Shown: one piece after another, positions 30,071 through 41,519 of the stretch
Layout of the letters: every line of letters starts with the position of its first letter
How positions within the stretch are numbered: the stretch's first letter is position 1
From: Aradus depressus
Taxonomy: Eukaryota > Arthropoda > Insecta > Hemiptera > Aradidae
DNA length: 64,000 bases
Assembly (NCBI GenBank): GCA_963662175.1
Contig: OY759223.1
Span: 20,809,460-20,873,459, forward strand
Direction of reading: 5' to 3'
Made by a program: the position numbers and the translations under genes
Notes under the pieces: generated by a model
What the model saw: the letters and a program-made list of their open reading frames with translations, nothing else
What the model was told of the DNA's origin: nothing
The model's database searches: none

Positions 30071-31244
30071 GGACTTGAAAAATGAAATAAAACTTGTTTA
30101 TTTAATATATTGTCTAATTTCACTAACTATATATACATGGGAGTACTTTCGGTATTTCTACCATCCTCAGCCAAAAGCATAAGAGATAAGACTAAGTTAA
30201 TTTTCAGAATGTCAGCCTCTCGAGGAACCCATTACCCTCCCTACTGGTGTTTCCCATGACGTCAGACATTCCTAACTAAGCTAAATTGTCAAGCTGTGAG
30301 ATATTTTATGACAAGGCGGTCCCCATATTTCAAATGTGTGACCCCTTCTAAGATCTAGGTATAAAGCATTAACAATGAACAGGCGAATAATATAACATTA
30401 ACAAATCAAAAATAATTGGTTCCAGTTACAACTTAATTAAAATTATTATACTGTAAATTATATAAATATATCTATTGGCAAGATTCAGATAAATCATATA
30501 TCAATATATATATATTGGTAGATTCTATGTATATTTAAACGTACCTGTGCACATCGACTGGAGGGTCATATTATTGGTGACAGTAAAGGGGAATATTTTA
30601 GATTGGTTTGGTCGTTCATACAATTTCCATTTTTTAAAGTTCTGTTTATTTCTAATTGTTCTAATGAGTTGAGCAATGGGCTTTTTTCGCAGAAATGAAG
30701 GTATTTTATGCCTGTGTCTTTATCAAACGTATGTTTGTGTTGGTTGATGTGTTGTGCAAATGTTGATTTTGTTATGTTGTGTGTTGTGTCCATGTTAGTA
30801 TCTATTTCTGATATATGTTCTTTGAGTCTTTGTTTGAATTGTCTCCCAGTTTGTCCTGTATAGACTAGGTTGCAAGAGTTGCAATTTAATTGATAAACCC
30901 CACTCTTTTCTTCTGTTTTTATTCGGTCTTTCGTATTGTTAAGGTGTTTGTAAAGTGTCCTATTTGTTCTGAAACTAACTTTGAAGTTTTCTTTTTTAAG
31001 AATATTGCCTATTTGTTCAGAAATTTTCCCGTAATAGGGTAAGCTTACCCATTTCTTTGTTTCTGTTGTGTTTATTATGTCTAGTTTGGAGATATCTTTT
31101 AAATTGATTTTGTTGGTTACTTTTTTTCTAATTTTTTCTATTGTATGTTGTTTGTATCCGTTTTTTATGGCTATGTTGTTGATTATATCTATTTCTTTGT
31201 TTCTGTCTGTCACGTTTAGTGGTATTGTGTAAGCTCTATTATTG
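30071..31244 (-). mobile_element. Penelope-like element, 5'-truncated, with 13-bp TSD
   Basis: CGTTTGCTCTAAT flanks it at 30058-30070 and 31245-31257; it sits inside a family B copy that reads straight through this word. The minus-strand element keeps the GIY-YIG endonuclease ORF and about 500 bp of 3' sequence. That sequence includes GGCTGAGGATGGTAGAAAT and ACCGAAAGTACTCCCAT, a hammerhead-like core. The RT domain is missing because of 5' truncation. Confidence 0.9.
30566..31243 (-). CDS. Penelope-like protein C-terminus with GIY-YIG endonuclease (5'-truncated)
   Basis: Open from the truncation point (RAYTIPLNVTDRNKEIDIIN) to a stop at 30566. Segments: WVSLPYYGKISEQIGNILKK and FKVSFRTNRTLYKHL (linker after the RT), then GVYQLNCNSCNLVYTGQTGR. 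GVY...VYTG is the GIY-YIG motif and the paired Cys residues precede it, as is typical for Penelope. FKQRLKEHISEI supplies the expected Arg and the His region follows. The C-terminus LNSLEQLEINRTLKNGNCMN recurs in the remnant at 50348. The endonuclease would nick DNA for insertion. Without the RT this copy is inactive, although the frame itself has no stops. Confidence 0.9.
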   Translation of the reverse strand, partial: NNRAYTIPLNVTDRNKEIDIINNIAIKNGYKQHTIEKIRKKVTNKINLKDISKLDIINTTETKKWVSLPYYGKISEQIGNILKKENFKVSFRTNRTLYKHLNNTKDRIKTEEKSGVYQLNCNSCNLVYTGQTGRQFKQRLKEHISEIDTNMDTTHNITKSTFAQHINQHKHTFDKDTGIKYLHFCEKSPLLNSLEQLEINRTLKNGNCMNDQTNLKYSPLLSPII

Positions 31245-31500
31245 CGTTTGCTCTAATATTCAATAGTTGACTTACATAGAGGCTCTTAAATTTAGTTACT
31301 AAATGTTGTGTCAGTAAATTCATTATATTGACATTTATAATGGTTTTTAAACTGAGCCCACGCATTCGATCAATCCTGTGTATTTACAGCGAGCAACAAG
31401 GCCCACATATGAAGCCCCATCCCCTGAACCCTCCCTTCCCTTCAGCTGATATTGCTGAAATTTGACAGGCTATGTACTCATTGGGTTTTTAACTTCAAAT
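31245..31500 (+). repeat. Family B continuation between Penelope and hAT insertions
   Basis: Starts with the duplicated CGTTTGCTCTAAT then ATTCAATAGTTGACTTACAT. The hAT at 31501 interrupts it again, and it resumes at 32229. With 29970-30070 and the part after 33263 it forms one family B copy carrying three nested insertions. Confidence 0.7.
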
Positions 31501-32228
31501 TAGGGATGTAAAACAATCGATGGCGATATCGATAGTATCATTTTAAAATATCGAGGCTATCGATAGTTTTTGAAACTATTTTTGAATTATTTTTCCAGCA
31601 GATGTGACATCCAGTCACTGTATGCTCAAGTATATGCACATATGTACCATGAAAGTAATTGAAGGAATACAAATAAACAAGATGTCGCACAGTGTAAGTA
31701 CCTATATTTCTTTTACTAGCAAAAAATCTCAACAACAATACGTACTTCAACTGATCAGATCGGTTCGTTAGCGCAATCAGCAACTAAACTACAAACTTCA
31801 ATTGCACATAAAAATATGAATTAAAAACACGTATATATATTATTTATTGAACAGATGAGTTTCCATTGTTAGGTACTAACAAAAAATATCACATCAAAAA
31901 CGAACAACTAAAATCAAACACTAGAACATCAGAAACCTCAACAAAATAAAATAAAACTAAAAACCAACAAGTTTTCGGCACTGCAAAAACGACATTTAGC
32001 CAGTTTTTTTGGACCCACATCCTTATCGAAGTAACTCCACACATCGGACTTTCGGTTATGACTCATTTTTCAGTTCAAAAGAACAAAGCACGCTACAAGA
32101 ATAGTAAATGTAACCTTCCTTCGATTCAGTGAATCCCAGAAATACTAAGTCCTTAAACTATCGATAGTTTAACGCTGATAGTATCGAAACTATCGTTAAC
32201 GTCAACTATCGATAGCTTTACATCTCTA
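31501..32228 (-). mobile_element. hAT element, internally deleted, retaining a BED-finger piece; 8-bp TSD
   Basis: CTTCAAAT is duplicated perfectly at 31493-31500 and 32229-32236. The ends TAGGGATGTAAAACAATCGA and the inverse of AGCTTTACATCTCTA form imperfect TIRs. ATCGATAG words cluster near both ends. The minus strand carries a BED-type zinc-finger start at 31968-32066. No catalytic core remains in the 728 bp. Confidence 0.88.
31968..32066 (-). pseudogene. hAT transposase N-terminal BED zinc-finger remnant
   Basis: From ATG at 32066: MSHNRKSDVWSYFDKD then GPKKLAKCRFCSAENL. W-x-Y-F followed by K-C-x-x-C is the first half of a BED finger, the DNA-binding domain at the N-terminus of many hAT transposases. 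The His pair that would complete the finger is gone; the frame ends about nine codons later. Confidence 0.65.
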
Positions 32229-32515
32229 CTTCAAATATGAAATTTCATGTCGATACATTCATTATATCGGCATGCTTGGAGACTTCCTTCCTTTCTGCCG
32301 ATTCCACTGGAAATTAATGTGTCGTTCTTATGGCGTTTTGAATTCACATATAACATTTTGTGTCCGTACTTTACAAAGGCAGTTATTATAGTTTTTGTGT
32401 TAAGCCTCCCCTCTGATCCTTCTCTTTATTTTAGTCGATTTGGTTAAAAATCAATAGATTTTGTCATTAGAGGGTTCTGGATTCACTTATAAAATTTCGT
32501 GACGATACATTCATT

Positions 32516-33262
32516 TTGCCTGGACTTAATCGGGCTAGAAGTTAATGTCGACAAGAGCGACTACCTTGTAGTCAGTAAGAATATCCATCTGGAACAGGAA
32601 TTAAATGTGTGGACCTTCTCCTTCCCAAGAGTTGAGAACTTCAGGTATCTCGGATCCCCGGTAACTAGCATCAACTCGATGCTGGAGGAGGTGGACAGGA
32701 GACTTCTGCAGGCCCAAAGAGCGTATTTCTCTGTCATCAAGCTGCTACGGTCCTGAGCCTTGTCAAGGAACTTGAAGTATAGGATCTACAGCTCCATGGT
32801 AAAGCCCGTTCTGATCTATGGGTGTGAAACCTGGACCCTGACCTCACATCTGGAGAAACGTTTCCAGACGTTTGAAAATAAAGTGCTGAGGAAAATAGCA
32901 GGTCTGGTCAAGGATAGAGAAACCCAAGAGTGGAGGATCAGAACCAACAGGGAGCTGAAGGACATCTTCTGGCAACACCCGACCGTAGTTGCAGATATGA
33001 AATCATGGCGCTTAAGATGGGCTGGACACGTGGTGAGAAGCGGACAGCAGACAGCCATAGGACGCATCATAGACGCTCAGGTTCAAGGAGCCAGATCACG
33101 AGGAAGACCACGACTGAGATGGACTTACCTGGTGAAGAAGGATGCTGTGGAACACCACGTGGTGGACTGGCGACCGGTGGCGTACTACAGATCGCGGTGA
33201 AGAAGGCTAGTGTGGGCGGCTAAGGACCTTCAGGGTTCATCGCCAACGGAGTAAGAGTAAGA
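32516..33262 (+). pseudogene. RTE-like LINE C-terminal remnant
   Basis: Reads GLEVNVDKSDYLVVSKN, ENFRYLGSPVTSINSMLEE, a TGA stop at about 32754, then RNLKYRIYSSMVKPVLIYGC, ETWTLTSHLEKRFQTFENKV and WRLRWAGHVVRSGQQT. This is the post-RT region seen in the intact LINE at 22289. The internal stop and missing RT show it is dead. The tail is GTAAGAGTAAGAGTAAG, a microsatellite 3' end as in the RTE clade. It is inserted into family B between TACATTCATTT and TTATCGTGTTCAT. Confidence 0.85.
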
Positions 33263-33784
33263 GTAAGTTATCGTGTTCATAGGCACACAGACAGATTTTT
33301 TTTTAAATATAGAGAACTGGAAAACTGATTTCTGGATCTGGAAAACTGAAATATGGAATTCCGTTCAAAACATCTCATCGATTTTTCGACTGATTACATA
33401 CCTACTTCATATATCTGGGAAATCAATATAGGATTGAACGACCTAAATACTGTATTATTGGAACCACCTAAACAACACCTAATCTCCTGTATAATATTTA
33501 CGTTTATTTGCTCAAATGAAATAAACCTTTGGACAAGTATTAATTAAATGGAATTAATTATCGGATGAGTGGTTTAAATACATCTGTTTACTTAACTGGA
33601 ACATTTATTGACATTGTCTGTTGTTATTCGGGCTTAACGTCCAGGTCCCTTCTCTAATCGTACACGGCAATGGGATGGGAAAACATTTGGGCTCAAACTC
33701 CGTCTCCAAACTCCAAGATTGTAATATTCAAACAAGAAAAAAAAAATATAAAATAAAATGATAGATAAAACACTTTTTTGAACA

Positions 33785-34178
33785 CTTATATTGTCTAATT
33801 CCACAAACATATACTTAAATAAATAAATAAAACAAACTTATTTTGTGTTCCTCAACTTAGAATATACTTAAATGTGTACCGGTTTCGTTTTATTGTTCCT
33901 CAACTTAGAATATACTTAAATGTGTACCGGTTTCGGCTTAAGCCATCGTCAGCACAAGGTTCAACAATTATTGAAATATTTGCCAGGCATACATATTTAT
34001 ATTAACCTAAGAATACCTGAGGTGAAAGGGTCGCCTTCCTTTGGTAAAACCACGAGGTGGAAATCTCTATTCTAACGATAACAACCAATTGTGGACTTAT
34101 TTGAAAAACAAGAATATAAAATTAAAATAAAACCAAAACCTAACATTACAAGAAAACAATATAACAAATGTACAATAT
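33785..34178 (-). mobile_element. Penelope-like 3' region with hammerhead-like motif
   Basis: Minus strand carries CTGACGATGGCTTAAGCC then GAAACCGGTACAC. A 41-bp direct repeat (33848-33888 and 33894-33934, around CTTAGAATATACTTAAATGT) duplicates part of the terminus. The element continues as 34524-34680 beyond a SINE insertion. Confidence 0.7.
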
Positions 34179-34523
34179 GGTTAGGTTAGGTTTTATGACT
34201 CATGCCCAGGCTTTAACTACGAGGTCATATCGCCTAATACCAGAGCGCTCTTTCGTCACTCTGGTGGACATGAGCCCGACTCTACTGTGGGAGTCCTAAA
34301 TTTTGCCTACCCTAAATTTTTATTCATCTAGGATAGGGGTCTTTAACGAGTACCTGACATCGTACAGGCTCGGGACCATTGCTTAACGTCCCATCCGAAG
34401 GACGGCGTGCTTAAGTTTATTTTACCTCCCAGATAAAATAAACTAAGGGCCTCGGTCAGGCTACAAACCCACGACCTTGAGCTCAGAAGTCAAGCACGCA
34501 TACCACTGAGCTACCGGCGCCCT
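34179..34523 (-). mobile_element. SINE-1, full length with 14-bp perfect TSD
   Basis: CAAATGTACAATAT flanks at 34165-34178 and 34524-34537. The minus strand has the A box TAGCTCAGTGG and GGGTTTGTAGCC as a mutated B box, and ends ATAAAACCTAACCTAACC. It interrupts a Penelope-like remnant. Confidence 0.95.
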
Positions 34524-34690
34524 CAAATGTACAATATATAGCTACTATATGTCTAAGTAGAAAATTATTTAACCTAGGTTAATATTGCCATGGATATTTG
34601 TTAGCTGAAAGGGATTAACAAAGGAGAAAATTTGAAGTGTGTCTGGTCGTTCAAACAATTCCCATTTAAAATATAATAAAATAAAACTAT
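34524..34690 (-). pseudogene. Penelope-like C-terminal coding remnant
   Basis: The minus strand encodes a run ending with NPFQL and I-H-G-N in the position of the YSPLLSP C-terminus of the copy at 30566, preceded by ELFERPDT. It is heavily decayed and was contiguous with 33785-34178 before the SINE inserted. Confidence 0.5.
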
Positions 34691-34693
34691 ATG

Positions 34694-35207
34694 TCATATA
34701 TATAAAGCTGAAAATGTCTGTGCCTTGTACCGCTATAACTCACGAACGGCTTCATGGATTTGATTAATTTTTTTTAAAATTTGTTCTTCATCGTCTGTGG
34801 AAGGTTATAGGCGTATTAGTACCTCAATATCTGGTCCATCCCAGCATCCACTCACGCAATCTTTGTAACTCGAAAACCATTGCAACGATTAATGAGAAAT
34901 CTTTTTGAATAAATTAGTTTTAGCTCCAGGATGGTTGAAGTCTATGTTTTAATCAACCTGGTGGTTACAAGCGTTCTCAAGTACGCACTGGCTAGGACGT
35001 CCACTGATGCTAAGTATTCACTAGCTGTGGTTTTCGCCGTTGAATGGCGCGTACTAGCCATGGTGCCCAGGGGTCCTAAAAACTTACTAGCTGGGATGTC
35101 TGCCGTTGAAGGACTATAAGCGTTATTCCGTATGAATAATTGAAAATTGTAACAGATATTAGGAGAAAAGTCAAAGCTCCCCGGGCAACGCCGGGTATTA
35201 CTGCTAG
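34694..35207 (+). mobile_element. Non-autonomous Helitron
   Basis: The 5' end TCATATATATAAAGCTGAAA and the early phrase ATAACTCACGAACGGCTTC are in the style of insect Helitrons. The 3' end has a GC hairpin CCCGGGCAACGCCGGG followed by TATTACTGCTAG at 35207, then host T; CTRR after a short hairpin is the Helitron rule. There are no TIRs or TSD. A 62-codon frame inside recurs at 58345-58686. No Rep/helicase is present. Confidence 0.75.
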
Positions 35208-36180
35208 TATATTGTAGCGGTCTATGTGACCCTACATGGATGTATGAGAGTAGAGGGGAGTATTACTGCCGACTAGACCACGCCTACTAGAGTTGCATAG
35301 GGGTTATCCGTATTGCATTTTTTTCTGTCAATAAAATTAAATAATGTTGATGATTGGCCTGCATAAAAATAATGATGTAAACCTGTGATGTCATGAAGTT
35401 GTATAAAAAAAAAAATATGTTAATGGTTTTAAAAGAAAAAAAATTGAAAAGGCACTGTAACATGTGACCAATGAAATGTCGACATGATATAAGGAGGCCA
35501 TGTTTTCTAGGCATGGTAAAAAAAGAGGGTTGTTCGTTGTGAGAGTGTCAGTGGGGAGGTGCTTAGAGGAGTGACATACTAATAAAAATGTGTTTAGTGA
35601 ACGAGTGATATGCCTGAGGACCCGGAAGCACCGCTAAAGAGTATCACGTTATGATCGATGGTCATGTGATGACGAGACATTGAACGAGAGTACGAAAGTC
35701 GAGAGAACAGAACATGATATAATTCAAGGGATAAACCCCAGGAGTCAGAAGGCAACGCGATGGACATACCTGCAACCTATTTTCGCAAATGAAACAACAA
35801 CTGGATCATCTTGCCATCAGTTGGAATATTTCAAGCCTGTATGTGTGGTAAATCTATGTGTGTACACCATGTAACTAACACCAAATTTTTTTATAAAAAA
35901 AAATATAGATAAAAAAGGAAATTTTAAGATATAAAATAAACTAATTTAAAAAAAAAATGTAATTTATTGTTCATTGTTTCTTTTAATGTTATAGCAACCA
36001 TTTAATTTCATCTTTTTTATTATGAATTTATGAATGTAACTTCGTTTTATAGTATCTTTTTCTTTTCGCGATTGAAAAAAATACAAAAGGTAAAAACGAG
36101 CATTACAATATATATATATACAGTTTTATTCGTTGATGATGTAAGAGATATACTATACTTGTGACATCATATTTTGTTTT
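35208..36180. other. Unassigned, possibly part of an LTR or PLE element
   Basis: Begins TGTAGCGGTCTATGTGACCC, a start reminiscent of insect LTRs, but I could not find a matching end, primer-binding site or second copy. 35680-35880 has a short frame with no recognised domain. The rest is AT-rich. Confidence 0.25.
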
Positions 36181-36189
36181 GTTTAAATA

Positions 36190-36250
36190 TTATAGTAGAG
36201 CAGAGGTAGCGTGCTTGCTTACTGAGCTCAAGATTGTGTATCCCCAGGCA
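36190..36250 (+). repeat. tRNA-like SINE head remnant
   Basis: GCAGAGGTAGCGTGCTTGCT and TACTGAGCTCAAGATTGTG resemble the SINE-1 anticodon-arm region with the A box damaged. Confidence 0.45.
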
Positions 36251-36419
36251 AGCATTTCTCCATAATCATCTCACCAACAGACCAGAATATAACTCAGAAA
36301 CATTTGTACATATTTTAAATAATTTAAAAGTTAGAGAAATTAACGATTTATTTTTATTTTTTTCGGTTGCTTTAAAAATAAAGAATAATCTAATTTAAAT
36401 TGTGCTTGTAAGATGGAGA

Positions 36420-36643
36420 TATATATTTTTTGTTTTTATTATTATTACTTTATTTATTTATACATGTAGTATTTTTTTTTTTTTTTTTTTTTATTTATTC
36501 ATGTGTTTTTTTGTTTTATATAATTTTCGAATTGTTTCATTTACACTTCTTTTGTTATTTATTTTGTGAAAAAAAAACCCACTCATTGCCATGAGGATTG
36601 TAATCTTTTGTGCAATAAAAAAGTTTATCTATCTATCTATCTA
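36420..36643 (+). repeat. LINE 3' end with (ATCT)n tail
   Basis: ATTGCCATGAGGATTGTAAT, CTTTTGTGCAATAAAAAAG and TTTATCTATCTATCTATC are arranged like a LINE 3' terminus with a tetranucleotide tail. The family is not identified. A head-truncated SINE follows directly. Confidence 0.5.
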
Positions 36644-36885
36644 CTGAGCTCAAGATCGCGGGTTCGAAACTCGGCCGAGGCCCTTAGGTTTTCTATCTGG
36701 GAGGTGAACACATTTTGAGCATGCCATCCTTCGTACGAGACCTTCAAGTGTACGATGTCAGGTACTCGATAAAGATCTCTAACCTAGATTAATAAAAATT
36801 TAGAACTCCCATATTAGAGTGCGTAGCGAGGAAAGAGCGCTCCCATAGCAGATGATATGATCTCACAGTTATAGTGGCATTACTA
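36644..36885 (+). mobile_element. SINE-1, 5'-truncated and diverged
   Basis: ACTGAGCTCAAGATCGCGGG and TTCGAAACTCGGCCGAGG keep the anticodon arm and B box. The body has several substitutions and deletions, and the A box is lost at the junction with the (ATCT)n run. Confidence 0.75.
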
Positions 36886-37498
36886 TAGTAACAATTTTTT
36901 TTTTTTTTTTTGAATATTCAAGAGAACTTAAAATCGGTCAGATCAATTAGTTTTATAAATTGTGTTTAAATATAAAAGCTAGGTGACCTTTTCAACTTAC
37001 GCTCGAATGCCCTGCATAAACTCACTCAACCTGATCAATAAAATTTTGTTCATGTTTTAGTCACAACTAAATTAAGTGTTTCACAATATCTCTGCTGTCA
37101 ATGATAAGTATTATTATAATAAGAAAGTAATAATGACTGAACATTATAAAAAAGTAGACAGCTTTTCAAAGTTTAAAACTTTCAAATGTTGACTGAACGG
37201 AGGCGGCTAAGTTAACCTAATAGAACAGTAACCTGGCAATGTTTGTACAATCCTAGTTTAGTCTAGGATTTAGCCATCCTAACACAGGATCTATTATAGA
37301 TTTACCATTTAGGACAAACTTCTCCGTACCTGTTGATTGGTTTCCCTTTATCAGGATTGGCCAATAGGATTATTAATGGTCATGTTGTTTTCCTGTGATT
37401 TATATAGGAAAGGAAATTGATATTTTTACCTTTAAATCAATTTTAAAATGTTTTTTTTTTTACAAAATGACGCTTTTCAGAATTGAAAAATGTATATA
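36886..37498. other. No gene recognised
   Basis: AT-rich with homopolymer runs. TCTAGGATTTAGCCATCC and CATTTAGGACAAACTTCTCC near 37265-37325 are of higher complexity but match nothing I know. Confidence 0.35.
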
Positions 37499-38138
37499 CA
37501 GTAGAACCTCTTTAAGCCGAACCTCGATAAGTCGAAAACCTCCAAAACTCGAAAAAAAAGTTTTGTTCCTTTCCCTTCAAGCCCCAAAACCTCCATTACT
37601 CGAAATCTTAACCTTCTATTACTCGAAATAATCAGTGAGTCCCTACAAGCCATTTTGGTACATATTTTCCCTCTATAACTCGAAAAAATAAATTAGACCT
37701 CTGTATCTCGAACATAGCAATGTTTTATTTTTCAACCTTTACAACTCGATAATTTGAAACTTATTACCTCTATAGCTCGAAGAAAAATAAGTTATCGACT
37801 TTAAGAATTTGCCGACAATGTACACCATTGTGTCTTAGAAAACAATTTAGGAGTATACAATAAATAGAATTACCAATTATCTAAAGCAAAAAAAAATTAC
37901 TGACTTTTAAGGATCTTTTGAAATAATGTTGATTTATAATAAATATAAATATGTTTGTAACCTCTGTAACTTGAATTTTAATTTATTTCACCTCTCTAAC
38001 TCAAAATTAGTTAGAATGAATCTTAACCTCTACAAGTCGAATCAAAATCCGCCTGTCGAAATCCTCCATAAGTCAAAAACTCTATAACTCGAATTTATTG
38101 GCGTCTCCCTTGATGTTCGACTTATAGAGGTTCTACTG
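37499..38138. mobile_element. pogo/Tigger-type MITE with TA target
   Basis: CAGTAGAACCTCTTTAAGCC at 37499 and the inverse of TATAGAGGTTCTACTG ending at 38138, both bordered by TA. The interior is a degenerate array of ACCTCTATAACTCGAAA-like words, at least ten, so much of the element is built from TIR-like units. No transposase frame. Confidence 0.85.
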
Positions 38139-38158
38139 TAACTACTTTATCAACCGTT

Positions 38159-38487
38159 GAGGGCGCCGGAGGCTCAGTGGTATGGGTGTTCGCCTTCTGA
38201 GCTCAAAATCGTGGGTTCGAAACCCTTAGTTTGTTGTATCTGGGAGGTAAAATAAACTTAAGCACGCCGTCCTTCGGATGGGACGTTAAGCGATGGTCCC
38301 GAGTCTGTACGATGTCAGGTACTCGTTAAAGACCCCAGCCCTAGGTGAATAAAAATTTAGAGTAGACAAAATTTAGGACTCCCACAATAGAGACGGGCTC
38401 ATGTCCACCAGTGACGAAAGAGCGCTCTGGTAGTAGGTGATATGACGTGGTTAAAGCCCGGGCATGAGTCATAATAACTAACTTTAG
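38159..38487 (+). mobile_element. SINE-1, near full length
   Basis: GAGGGCGCCGGAGGCTCAGT (A box damaged), GGGTTCGAAACCC (B box) with the following CGACCGAGGC lost, full body, ending ATGAGTCATAATAACTAACT. It lies about 20 bp beyond the pogo-like MITE. Confidence 0.88.
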
Positions 38488-39349
38488 TAACAATATCAAC
38501 ACAGTCTATATATTTGATAAACATACAGTTTACTAGTTAATTATTGATTTTTACAATTATTTTATCAAAATTTGAAAAATATAATATTCAAATTTGCCGC
38601 CCTAGGACAGGGCCCATTGTTATATCTGGCACTGACTTATGTAATAATGAGAGCTAATTGAGAATATTTGGCTTCTAAAGCCTTGAGAAGAAGTAATTTA
38701 AGCCCTAATAAAGGGGGTGCTCTTCTTCTTTCTACAATAAGAGGACCCACTAAACTGTCTAAGACAGACTTTAAAGTTAGCTTGAGCTTATATAATGAAA
38801 CTAAGCATCTATAAGTTGCTTGAGCTGCTTGCTAAATGTGGTGGAAGTTACAAAGGGTCACTCAACTCAGGGCTGTTCCAGATCAGACATCAGACAATCA
38901 ACTTCCATCAGGACTTAAAGACAATTTTAACTTTCCATCCACATTCTACACATTATTTAGAAAAATATAATTCAGTGGGAAAGTGTTTCTGGTCATAGGG
39001 AATAAATTGGTAAGTCTAAATTCGTAACTTTTCAGGGCAGCATTTTTTTACTTTTACATTAATCGTGTAAATCCAGTTTTTGAAATAAATGTGTGGTGAA
39101 ACAAGTTGCTCCATATATTAGCATATTTTTTTTAAAAATAATTATTGTAAACTTTATTATTCTATACATGAATATTATAGTTGGGCTGTCTATAACAATA
39201 ATACCTAGGCCAATGGTCTCATTAACATGAGATATGAACTTAGGTACAATTCATTAATTGCCCTAAACAAGCAACTTTAAACTTGATAAATTGAACATAA
39301 TATAGTGGGGAAAAAAAAAAATTAATTAATGAGACGAAAATCATGCGGT
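38488..39349. other. No gene recognised
   Basis: A 67-codon frame at 38795-38998 has no identifiable motif and no splice context. 39240-39349 may be the A-rich 3' end of the adjacent jockey remnant. Confidence 0.35.
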
Positions 39350-39780
39350 CGCTTCTTTTTAAGTCTGCGTTCCAGTGGTAAAGGTGGTGAGTGTTCAGCA
39401 ATTTCCCGCACCAGTGGATTTGGGTGGTGGGCCCCAAATGGTGCATTCGTATGTAGGATTCTTTGAGGACCTCCACTATTTCCGGTATTTCCAGATCAGC
39501 ATGTAGAACTGTGTGTACCACGGTGTATCAGTGATGAGTCTCATGACGCGATTTTGAGTAGTTTGTATCCTGGTTATTTGGCTTTTAGCAGCTGAACTTC
39601 ATAGGTCACAAGCGTACTGCCAGATCGGACGTATCAGCACCAAATATAGCAGTCTTTTTACTGATAAAGCAAGGGGTGAGCGGTGGTCGAGGAGACGTTT
39701 CAAGTTTGTTATTCTTCCGCGAGTCTTCGCTACTAGGTGCTGGACATGATGGGACCATGTTAGCTTCTTTTATATTAGCA
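39350..39780 (-). pseudogene. jockey-like RT C-terminal remnant
   Basis: Minus strand: WSHHVQHLVAKTRGRITNLK, RLLDHRSPLALSVKRLLYL, LIRPIWQYACDL, a stop, then ITRIQTTQNRVMRLITDTPW and ADLEIPEIVEVLKE. The order matches jockey-clade C-termini. Stops and a frame change inactivate it. Confidence 0.8.
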
Positions 39781-41515
39781 TAAAATTTGAATTTTTATTA
39801 ATAATAAAATTTTATTTAAAATAAAAGCTGCAAAAAAATATAGCAACAAATAAAAAAATAAACGATAACCACTTTGTGCAGGTTATGCTTGCAAATTCTG
39901 CTTTCTGATTCGTTAAAATACGCTTAGTGTCAGAACTAACATTATCCTAGTGGATAATCCACTCCATATTTGAATTCAGCTCAAAAAATTTCAAAAATAA
40001 CCACTGCCATCTCAATTTTGGATATTGTGAGTTTTAAATCTGGAGGACTTAGGTAAGTCTTACCTAATTTTTATACACACTTAACTAATTATTAACCATA
40101 ATTTTTGAAATGCTTGGGAATGATGGCTCTCTAAAGTTGAGTTAACCGAAAACGCCCTCTTCACTTGGAATAGTCTGCCGTAGTGAATAAATGGTTAAAT
40201 GCAGTTACCTCGTAAATGATTCCAGAAAGAAGTAGATTAAGTTGATTTAACCGAGAACATATACAATTTTACGAGATACAATCAAACCCACATCTTTATA
40301 ATTCCGAAAGTATTAGAGTCCTGAGCTCCCAACTTCTTCACAGTGCGCAGATGGCTTGGGAGATCATCGCAGTACACTTAACTCATTTTGGCCATTTTAC
40401 GACTTAACAACTTATTCCATGTGAACATAGATATTTGAACATAATGTTTAAATTGTATCGCTTAGCGACGAATTATAAAATATTCTTTATTATTGGTAGT
40501 TTTTAACCCCCGACTCAAACGAAGGGGTGTTATAAGTTTGAAGCCTTTGTCTTGTAATTATTTATTTTATTAGCATTCATTAGTAAATACATTTTTTGAA
40601 TAAAAACAACACAGTTTTACGACAAAATAACAGGAATACCAATAGTACCATTAAATTAGTTTTAACAGCTTCTTAAGAGTGCTAGATGTTCTATTTTACG
40701 GGAGCTTAATATTTATAGCAAGAGTTAATACCATAAAACTTGAAGATAACTTTTCATCTCCTATAATTTATAGATTCAATAAATTAATATATGAGAGACA
40801 TTTTATTTATTTATTGTTCTCACGTCGTTGTTGAAATAATTTATTTTTGCTCAGTAAAAAGACTATTATAAAATTCCTTTTCCCCGACAATGATTAATTC
40901 TTTTTAACGTCAAAATAAATACCGAGTTGGGTTTATATTTTCTCCTCTAATTTTCCATACATAAAATTTCATTTTTATGTGTTCTGAGACTCCATGGAGA
41001 TAATTCTGCGATTTTCTTTGTTTCATTGTACTGAGTAATTCTAACCGTGACTTTCTTATACACAATTAATGCAGGTATGAAATAATTTTGAGAGGGGGGA
41101 GAAAGAGAATGATCTGTAAAATCGTGGTTGGTATAAAAATATCTGTAATGGCCACATTACATATAATTTTTTTTCATTATTCCTCTCTTTTTAATAAAAA
41201 AAAAACTGCCCATAACAAAAACAATACTGTTTTGGGGCGCTATAACTTAAGTCGTATCGGCCCTAACTCAAAATTTTATAAGGAACATTTTTAGTAAGAA
41301 TCAATTTTTCGATAGGACTAACCCTTTTCGCGTAAATGAAGCCAACGTCTAAAAAAATGTTTTCGAAACGACTTTTATCTCACAAACCGAGTAACCATCG
41401 ACAAATGGTATTTAAGATATCATGTGCCTTCCAGTTTTCTCTATACCTTTATTTGAGAGGTTTTTGTTTAGGTAGTAAATATAATCTATCTTGAATAATT
41501 TATTTAGGCTACGAA
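39781..41515. other. AT-rich region, nothing assigned
   Basis: No ORF with recognisable motif. TTTTTAACCCCCGACTCAAA and GGGGTGTTATAAGTTTGA near 40500-40545 is a phrase I have seen as repetitive in insect genomes, but its element class is not clear. Confidence 0.35.
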
Positions 41516-41519
41516 GTCA

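Noticed and set aside
35208..35885. Solo LTR starting TGTAGCGG
   Set aside because: No matching 3' end, target duplication or second copy could be found.
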